The notes below the pieces were generated by a model, which had not been told where the DNA came from, did not search any database, and saw only the letters and a program-made list of their open reading frames with translations. Positions 57,163 to 64,000 of a stretch of 64,000 nucleotides of DNA are shown piece by piece; the first letter of the stretch is position 1; each line of letters starts with the position of its first letter. The stretch spans positions 4,278,001 to 4,342,000 of the forward strand of contig NC_016473.1 in NCBI RefSeq assembly GCF_000226095.1. The letters run 5' to 3'. Source of the stretch: Thermothelomyces thermophilus ATCC 42464 (taxonomy: Eukaryota > Ascomycota > Sordariomycetes > Sordariales > Chaetomiaceae). The position numbers were made by a program, and so were the translations under genes.

Positions 57163-57897
57163 ATGGTCCTCACGCACACCACCAACCACACCTACTCTCA
57201 CCCGTTCCCGACCGTCACCCTCGCCTTCTTTCTCCGCTACTGCTCCCCGCAGCTCAATCCATTCGCCAACCATGTGCTCAGCACCGACACCATCGACTCG
57301 CACGTCGACCCGGAGACGGGACGCCTGCACACGACGCGGATACACCTGAAGAAGTCGCGCCTGCCGCCGAGCGTCATGAAGCTCCTGCCTTCATCCCTAA
57401 CGGGTGGCACGTCGGACAAGGCGTCGTACATTCTCGAGACGAGCGTCGTGGACATGCGGGAGGGGTGGATGGCGACCGAGAGCCGGAACCTCAACTTCGT
57501 CGGCGTGCTGTCCGTCGTGGAGCGGCAGCTCTACACGGTGCCCAAGAACAAGGCATCGGCGGCGGCGGCGGCGGCGGCGGCGGAGAGCACGGACGTGGAG
57601 ACCAGGGTCGTGTTCCGCTCCCGGTTGGGCGAGCGCATCCGGGACCGGCTGGGCCAGGCGCAGGCGCAGGCGGAGGCGGCCGTGAGCGAGGGGGGCAGCG
57701 GCTTCTTTGCGCGGCTGGGCGCGCGCGGCATCCAGCGCAGCATCGAGACGCTCGCGTCGACCAAGACGCAGGACCAGCTCGGCAAGAGCCGCGAGGGCAT
57801 GCGCATGATCCTGGAGAGGCTGCGCCAGACGGGCATCATGGGCGTGCTCGAGCTGCGCAAGATGGCGAGCCAGCGCGCGATGGAGCGGGCGCATTGA
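57163..57897 (+). CDS. PRELI/UPS-family mitochondrial lipid-transfer protein
   Basis: A 244-residue single-exon gene. The PRELI/MSF1 domain fills residues 1-190: YSHPFPTVTLAFFLRYCSPQLNPFANHVLSTDTIDSHVD is visible in pieces, then GRLHTTRIHLKK, ILETSVVDMREGWM and ESRNLNFVGVLSVVE. An alanine run (AAAAAAAA, from GCG repeats) interrupts the fold near 138. Known role: Ups proteins with Mdm35 carry phosphatidic acid (Ups1) or phosphatidylserine (Ups2) across the mitochondrial intermembrane space. The divergent sequence suggests the Ups2/Ups3 branch, but I cannot assign it firmly. The C-terminal helix is Arg/Glu-rich. Confidence 0.88.
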   Translation: MVLTHTTNHTYSHPFPTVTLAFFLRYCSPQLNPFANHVLSTDTIDSHVDPETGRLHTTRIHLKKSRLPPSVMKLLPSSLTGGTSDKASYILETSVVDMREGWMATESRNLNFVGVLSVVERQLYTVPKNKASAAAAAAAAESTDVETRVVFRSRLGERIRDRLGQAQAQAEAAVSEGGSGFFARLGARGIQRSIETLASTKTQDQLGKSREGMRMILERLRQTGIMGVLELRKMASQRAMERAH

Positions 57898-58625
57898 GCG
57901 GCGCCGCGTCGCCTTCGGTCGTGATGCCTCGTTCCTACTCGGCAAGCAGTCGAATCTCTGTTTCACCCGACAGCTCGGTCTCGTCGGTTGTCTGCCTCGC
58001 CGCGCTCCCGAGTTGAGCTAGCTTACAACCCTGGCTCACGTCGTCGCCATATTGTCGGCCGTCTGCGCAAGATTCCGCTGTTTAGCGGGCTCGATGAATC
58101 GACATCTTTTCACTCCTCCTCAATTCTCAGTTTTCCCCCCGCCAACACCGACAAGGCAAGGCGGGCTTCTCAGAGGGCAGCCAGCCATCGGCTGCTCCCG
58201 TGTTGTACTTTTTCTCCACCCCTTTCACCCTGTTTTATCTAGTTCTCGAGCACGGCGTACGGAAACTTGTTTTGATATCAACGGACATTATTTTTACGAA
58301 GGGGCTACGCTCATGATCACCAAGGCTGGAAGGACGGGAGAGAAAAAAACCAAAACCACCGGAGGTCTTGGTAAGACGGGAGGCATGTTGCCTAATTCCA
58401 CTCTCTGCTGTGCTTGTTGTATGATAGCGTTGTAGCGTCGGTCACTAGGACTGATGTAAGGACTGGCGAAGGGACATGACAGGCGGAGGAGGGCTGGATG
58501 GGACAAGTTAGGATCACAGTCATTACCTACCCGCCATTAAATTCGAAGCCGGTTTCCTTATGGTTTCAGTACTGATTAAATTTCTCTATGCAGTATCAGC
58601 TCTCTAGCGACCGCCCCTCCCCCCT
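57898..58625. other. Convergent intergenic region
   Basis: 0.73 kb between the UPS gene and the carboxypeptidase gene; nothing recognised. Confidence 0.5.
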
Positions 58626-60558
58626 CTAGGCTCTAATCCTTCTTGGACCATTACCCTTCCCGTGCCCACTCGCATTGCTCCATCCCTGCGGCGCTGTGCC
58701 CTTGCCCAGTTTCCCTTTACTCTGCGGCGTGAAGGGATCCGTGGTGAACGGCTTGGTGCAGTTCATGCAGTCCACGCGGCCCAGCATGTACTCGACGTGC
58801 CTGTAGGCGGCCGAGGGGGCGTACTGGGGCACCATGTGCCCGGCCAGGTCGACGCCCACGTACGTCAGGCCGCGCTCCGACACGAGGCTGCCGAAAACGC
58901 CGGCGGCGGCCAGGGTGGACAGGGTGGTGATGTTGTTGAGGGGCACGTAGAAGGGTTGGTCGGGCCGGCTCTGGAATCCGCGCTTGCCGCCCCAGGTCAT
59001 GTTCTGCAGGGCCAGCAGGGTGCCGTTGGCGAGCAGGATCATGTCGAGGGCGCTGTGGCCGATAATGACGTTCTTGGTGCCGTCGATGACGCGCGGGAGC
59101 GCCCGAACGGTCGAGGGCACCGAGTGGTCCGTGCCGTTGACGAAGACGTCGCGGGACGAGCACTCTTCCCAGGTGGCGTTGACGGGGGCGTGAATGGCGC
59201 GCTTGACGTCCTCGCGGTCGAAGTAGACCTTGGTGCCCTCGGGCAGGTACGGCATCGATCCTGGGAAGCCGAGGACGTCCCAGAGGAGGGGGCAAGTCGT
59301 GGCGACCTGGTAGATGTCGAAGCAGGGATTGAGGACGGAGATGGCGTCGAAGATGTCCCAGTAGATGTTCCAGCACTCCTCACGCGTGGTGCCGTCCCGG
59401 TGGGTGCCCGGCAGGCGGGACGGCAGGGGCCCCTTGGGCGGGTAGACGAGATACTCGGCCAGGAAGTCGGCGTAGCCGCACTCCTTCTCGCGGCGCTTGA
59501 TGTCGGCGCGGAAGGTGTCGTTGAAGGGGAAGAGGCCGCTCCAGTATTCGGTGAAGGCCACGACCGGGATGGGCTCTTGGATCTCGTCGGGTGCGAGAGA
59601 GGGGTTGTAGATGGTCATGCCAGACATGTCGTAGTACGTCTTGTCCTCCTCGTCGAGGAAGGCGGCGGCGATGTAGGGGCAGTAGTAGCCGCTGGACAGA
59701 GTCAGCGTTGAGTTCCGGAAACGAGCAGCGAGAGAGGAAAAGGGTGGAGAGCAAGCGTACGCGTAAGACTCTCCGGCAATGTACACCTTGTAGCCGTGCA
59801 GGCCAAAGGTGTCGACAAAGTTCTTCCAGAAGCCCATGAATTCGGCCGCGAGCTCCTCCTCGTTAGTGATGGTGGGCGTGCCCGTGGTGAAGCCAGTGCC
59901 GACGGGCTGCTCGACGTAGACGATGTTGGTCAGGGTGTGCCAGCTCCACGGGTTCTGAACCGGCTTGTAGGTGCCATACTGCCACAGGAACGGCCCGTTC
60001 TCCTGCAGCAATCCCTCAAAGGACGAGCAGCCGGGCTTTATGTTTTTGTATTTTTCTCAACGGTCAGCGAAAGCGTGCTGGTGGGATGGACGGCTTACGC
60101 GGGCAGGTACTTACACCGCCATTGAGCCAGATGAGGATCTCCTTCTCGGCCGCTGGGTTGGTCGAGGGGAAGAACCAGAAAAACAGGTTCTTGTCGTCGT
60201 TGGGGTCGCTGCTGAGGGGCAGCAGGCCGGCATAGGACTCGCCGACGTCGAAGTCGACGTCCGGGATGCCCTTCCCGTCGACGGCAAATTCTAGGATTGC
60301 CAGTTAGCAGCGTCTTCCAACCCAATCGGGCATTCCCCCCACCAAACTGGGGCACCCACTCTCTGTCTTCGGGGTCAGGAACTTGGGCGCCTTCTCTTCC
60401 CGCTCGATCACGGGGTGATAAGGGCCCGCCGGCATGATGGGCTTCGCCCTCTTCGCGGCGTGCTCGACATGGCGTTTTCCAGCATGCGCTATGCTGCGCC
60501 CGGCGGCTTCGGCCGTCCCCGTCAGGAGGAGGGCCGAGAGAAGGGTCGTCCACAGCAT
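58626..60558 (-). CDS. Secreted serine carboxypeptidase (S10 family)
   Basis: Model complement(join(58626..59691,59761..60035,60115..60290,60360..60558)), 571 residues. The signal peptide [18 protein letters not shown] (1-18) is followed by a basic propeptide-like stretch. S10 motifs: [25 protein letters not shown] (split by intron 2), [13 protein letters not shown] with catalytic Ser215 (intron 3 falls two residues later, in the Ala codon), and by position Asp433 (HSALDMI) and His502 ([11 protein letters not shown]) complete the triad. Several NxT/NxS sites suggest N-glycosylation. Expected role: removes C-terminal residues from peptides outside the cell or in the vacuole at acid pH. Introns are 69, 79 and 69 bp. 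Confidence 0.95.
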
Positions 60559-61661
60559 CTTGACGGAGGGCGGGAGGTGGTGTGTCGGTTGTGCTGCTGC
60601 GAACTCGAGCGGCGCCTTGCCGTGGGGGGCGGGAAAGGACCCCAAATGTTATACTTTGTAACGACAGCGACCTCGGGTCAACCTAGCGCATCAACTCCAC
60701 CAACCCCCTGCGGTTCTTGTCCCCATCCTCAAGCAAGACGGGCACGGATGGAGCAGCCCGGGGGGAGCAGGGTACCACCACATGGTCGAATGGCAATCGG
60801 AGAGGAACTGGAGGCAGGCCCAATGGGAATCAGAAGGTGGGCTCAGCAAGGTGAGCCAGCAGCAGGCAGGTGCGATAGCAGGCTTGCAGGCCTTGAGAGG
60901 GGTTTGGGCTCTGCACCTACCCGTCCGGGAAGCTGTGTGGATGAGCAGTGCCCGGTGTGAGTAATGCGACGGGGCAACCGGAGGAGCCGGGGATCCGGTC
61001 ATAGTTGTATTCAGACATGACCAAGTACTGCATAACCTGCACATGTATGTATGTACACAGATTTGTACTTGCTTTTGACGCAAGAGGGTGAGCCATGCCT
61101 GCTTGCTTCCCTGTTTTTCTGTCTTGTTTCTTTTTGATTCTTTGCTAAGCGAGGGACTGAATGATGGCTTCGCAAACCAAGGTCTTAATCCAGGGCCTCG
61201 AGATGCAGCCTGAAGGGGCTCCCCCGAGATTGCGCAGGGAGCGAATGAATGTATCGCGCCGATCCCTAGCGGCAGCTAGACGGGGAGAGAAGGTGCCGGG
61301 TCCTTGCCAGTGCCAATAAGGCGTCCGAAAGCTGTGCCGAAATAGGGAGGTGCGAGAGCTAGGCTCGAGCCCTGATTGGGCCAAAGCCCCTTGGGGGACA
61401 GGAGTGGGTTGCAGGTCGGTATGTACTGTACGGAGTAACCACACTACGGAGTACTATGTACATACATACATACATACATCCACGAGTAACAATCAGTTCG
61501 GTAGTGTAACCAGAATTGGCGTCCTATTACTGCTAATAAGATGCAGATGGGGGAAAAAATGATTTTGACTGATACAACTGCTATTCTATTGGGGTATACC
61601 ATTATCTAGCTCCCTGTGTTATACAAGTTTCCAGAGTTAATACACGAGAAGTGGAAAGCAT
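60559..61661. other. Intergenic region with two TACGGAGTA motifs
   Basis: 1.1 kb with the carboxypeptidase promoter and the MRF1 3' flank. Two direct TACGGAGTA copies (61429-61437, 61445-61453) stand next to a (TACA)n tract at about 61456-61480. Confidence 0.6.
61429..61453 (+). repeat. Two direct TACGGAGTA motif copies
   Basis: Exact copies at 61429-61437 and 61445-61453 in the same orientation, 16 bp apart, followed by a (CATA)n stretch. Confidence 0.65.
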
Positions 61662-63016
61662 TTACTTGCTCCCCTTCCCGGATTTGGCAGCCGCTTCCTC
61701 GTCGGCAATGAGCGCCTGGATGTCTTTGTTAATCAACCAGGTTTGGACGCTCTTCATGACTTTCTCCAGGGTCTCGCCGCCCCGAAGGACGTCCGGAAGG
61801 TTGTGGGTGTTCAACCCGCTCCTATGGTCCGTACACCGGTCCTGCTGGTACTGGTATGTCCGGATCTTGTCTCCCCGGGTGATCTGGGAGTTGGGCAGCA
61901 CGCTGCTGCGCAGTTGGCGCGCCGCCTCCTCCCTGGCCTCGCGCCGCTGCTGAGCAAGCCTGGATCGCAACAACCGCCACGCGGCCTCGCGATTGCGATG
62001 CTGCGACCGCGAGTCTTGCATGCTGACCGTCGTGCCGGTGGGAATGTGGGTCAGGCGGATGGCCGACTCGGTCTTGTTGACGTGTTGCCCGCCAGCACCG
62101 CTGGCCCGCATCTTCTCGCTACGCACCTCGCTCGGGTCGACGTAGAAGTCGCTCTCGGGGTTATCCCAGTCGGCCTCCGACTCCGAGGTGCTGTTCTCCG
62201 GAAAGGAAGGCAGCACCCAAACCGCGACGGCGCTCGTGTGGGTGCGCCCGCTCTTTTCCGTGGCCGGCACTCGCTGAACGCGGTGCATGCCCGCCTCACC
62301 GCGGAAGATGCCGTAGGCGCCCGGTTCCTGGACCTCCAGCACGGCTTCTTGCAGAGGGATCTCTCCCTCGGAGCCCGTGGAGCCGTCGCTGTCCGATGCC
62401 TCATACTGCACGACTCGTGTGCGGTAACCCTTGTTGGCGCAGTATGCCTTGTACATGCGGAATATCGTGTCGGCGAAGAAGCGCCCCTCGGTGCCGCCAG
62501 GGCCGGGCCGTACCTCGAGCAGGCAGGGCATGTCGGCAAACGGGTGCTTGGGCGTCAGGGCCGCCGAGAGGTTGTGGCACGACTCCTCGAGCTGGGCGTT
62601 GGTGGCCTCGAGGTCGTCCCTCGCCAGCTCCCGCATCTCAGCATCGTCTGACTCGAGCAGGCCCTGGAGCTCGCTGAGGGCAGCCTTCGCCTTCTCGAAC
62701 TGCTTCAGCGCCTCGGCGACCCTCGAGATCTCGCCGGCGCGCTTGGCCTTCTTTGGGTCAAAGCTTTTTTCCAATGCGGCGCTCAATTGGTCGTGCTCGG
62801 CCGTGAGCCTCCGGGCGCGTTCGAGAAGGGCGGGCGGGAGCTTAATCGTAATGTCTACTTGGCCAATGCCGCTGTCAATGGATTGAACACTGGAGCTGCG
62901 ATCGCAGGACGGGAGAGAGCGGTAGTACCTGTGCTGGCTCGTCGAACGAAATGGATGAAGCCGGCGCGTCTCAAGGACCGCACACAGCTACGGCACACCC
63001 ATGGTGCTGCCAACAT
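61662..63016 (-). CDS. MRF1: Mitochondrial peptide chain release factor 1
   Basis: Model complement(join(61662..62857,62929..63016)), 427 residues. The N-terminus MLAAPWVCRSCVRSLRRAGF is a basic presequence. A helical domain follows, then the central RF domain with EVRPGPGGTEGRFFADTIF, and the peptidyl-hydrolase loop GAGGQHVNKTESAIRLTH with GGQ at 285-287. Ends with HRSGLNTHNLPDVLRGG as in class-I bacterial-type factors. Known role: recognises UAA/UAG and releases the finished peptide from the mitochondrial ribosome. The two frames do not match without splicing; a 71-bp intron (GTACTA donor, TTGAC branch) restores them and runs into VDITIKLPPALLERARRL. The acceptor AAGTAG offers two sites three bases apart (exon 2 starting at 62857 or 62854). 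Confidence 0.92.
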
Positions 63017-63385
63017 GGTCGCGAGGCGCCGGGTGCTGTCGCAGGACAAGCATCGGCGCAGAAGAACATCGGATTGTGGAATCGTCGCATCCTTCCCGCA
63101 GCCGCAGGGCGGAAAGGACCCCTGGGGAATTTCTCTCGGCGGGCATGATTCTGCCGCCAGTTCCCGCCTCCCTCCCCCCCGGCACGCCAAGACCCTGTAA
63201 GTGCCCCTCCCCCACCATGCGGGCACTAATTAACGGAATATCCGTACTTGCAGCGCTTGCTTTCCCCGTTCACGGCCTTGACTCACCAATTCACGCCGTG
63301 GACCCTTCTTCAGGTACGAGAGCCTCCAGAGCCCGAGATTGCCGTAATTCGGTTTCCGAACGAGACTACAAGACGAATCTTGACC
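63017..63385. other. Short divergent promoter region (MRF1 / WRS1)
   Basis: 369 bp between two translation genes. A GTAAGT...TTGCAG pair at 63197-63253, with a TTAAC sequence between, could be a leader intron of the tryptophanyl-tRNA synthetase gene. Confidence 0.5.
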
Positions 63386-64000
63386 ATGGCGACGAATGTC
63401 GACGCCGCGGCCCTTGACGAGACGCCAATTTCCGAGAGCGTGCATAAACCGAGCAAGCAGACCGTCGACCCCTACAATGTTGGTGATCTCCTGCGGGCGA
63501 GCGGGCGGGGAACTTGAGCATCTGACAGAGCCTGATGCCGTTTTCTTATAACAGGTCTCGGGCGAAGTTGGCGAGGACGGCGTGGTCAAGGCCATCGACT
63601 ACAACAAGTTGATCGACGAGTTTGGCACCAAGAAGATCGACGACGAGCTGCTTGCCCGCTTCGAGCGTGTGACCGGCAAGCGCCCGCACCACTTCCTCCG
63701 ACGAGGCATCGTCTTTTCTCACAGGGACTTTGAGCTCATCCTCGACCGCTACGAGCGCGGCGAGCCCTTCTTCCTCTACACCGGTCGGGGGCCCTCGTCC
63801 GACAGCGTCCACGTCGGGCACACGATCCCGTTCGAGTTCACCAAGTGTACGCACAAAACCATCACCGCACCAGCGTGCCAGTTGTTGGGGACCCCGGGGT
63901 GGTAGACTCTGGAGGCCGTGTGAGGCAGGGGCTAACGCAACCGATACAGGGCTCCAGGATACCTTCGATGTCCCCGTACGTTGGTTCGGATGGGCCAAGA
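63386..64000 (+). CDS. WRS1: Cytosolic tryptophanyl-tRNA synthetase (5' part, runs off the window)
   Basis: Visible exons 63386..63478, 63555..63846 and 63950..63975, followed by a GTACGT donor at 63976; the rest lies outside the window. The 135 residues seen include [13 protein letters not shown], the region [19 protein letters not shown], the substrate loop [22 protein letters not shown] with the class-I HIGH-type motif HVGH at 117-120, and WLQDTFDVP. This is the eukaryotic cytosolic TrpRS type. Known role: attaches tryptophan to tRNA-Trp. Intron 1 has a weak GTTGGT donor; intron 2 has GTACGC, GCTAAC and CAG. An open frame upstream of the ATG has no further ATG. Divergent from MRF1. Confidence 0.93.

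Overview
The window is nuclear DNA of a filamentous ascomycete, most likely Sordariomycetes and plausibly Sordariales/Chaetomiaceae. That placement is inference from three things: short introns (mostly 50-170 bp) with GTRNGT-type donors and CTAAC/CTGAC branch sites, strongly GC-rich third codon positions, and the style of the encoded proteins. I could support 20 protein-coding genes, the last one cut off by the window end. I recognised no tRNA, rRNA, transposon or CRISPR array.

Left third (1-23 kb): a CDK7/KIN28 kinase (+) converges on a recyclin-1 F-box/Sec10-like gene (-). Next come a large SHPRH/IRC20-type SNF2-RING gene (-) and, divergent from it, the mitoribosomal IGR-motif protein mS41 (+). 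A 6.4-kb gene-poor stretch (11.7-18.1 kb) follows, then a small two-exon protein with a Pap1/Yap-like basic region but no zipper, and then another 4.1-kb gene-poor stretch.

Middle (23-45.5 kb): ER glucosidase I (GH63, +), a Gyp7-type Rab GAP (-), an Mso1-type Sec1-binding protein (-), the ribosome-biogenesis factor Mak16 (-, five exons), the mitochondrial tRNA-modifying GTPase MSS1/TrmE (+), an unrecognised 78-residue repeat protein encoded by duplicated exons (-), a 5.4-kb gene-poor stretch, Mkt1 (+) and the Sec61 gamma subunit Sss1 (-).

Right third (47.8-64 kb): an unknown 193-residue protein (+), 5-hydroxyisourate hydrolase (-), the GET3 tail-anchor ATPase (+), the cleavage/polyadenylation factor Mpe1 (-), a PRELI/UPS lipid-transfer protein (+), a secreted serine carboxypeptidase (-), the mitochondrial release factor Mrf1 (-) and cytosolic tryptophanyl-tRNA synthetase (+, 5' part).

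The genes are independent housekeeping loci, not a cluster. Two loose themes are visible: the secretory/endomembrane system (recyclin, glucosidase I, Gyp7, Mso1, Sss1, Get3) and mitochondrial translation (mS41, MSS1, Mrf1). The points most worth a second look are the duplicated-exon repeat gene at 35.9-36.3 kb, a family of 9-bp palindromic-type motifs (TACGGAGTA / TACGGATTA) scattered only through the intergenic DNA, a zipper-less bZIP-like protein, and several coding exons too short to appear as open frames (RCY1 exon 1, MAK16 exons 2-3, the last MSS1 exon, all of SSS1). Exon models were worked out by hand from splice signals, reading frame and family conservation; total coding lengths are multiples of three wherever both ends are inside the window.
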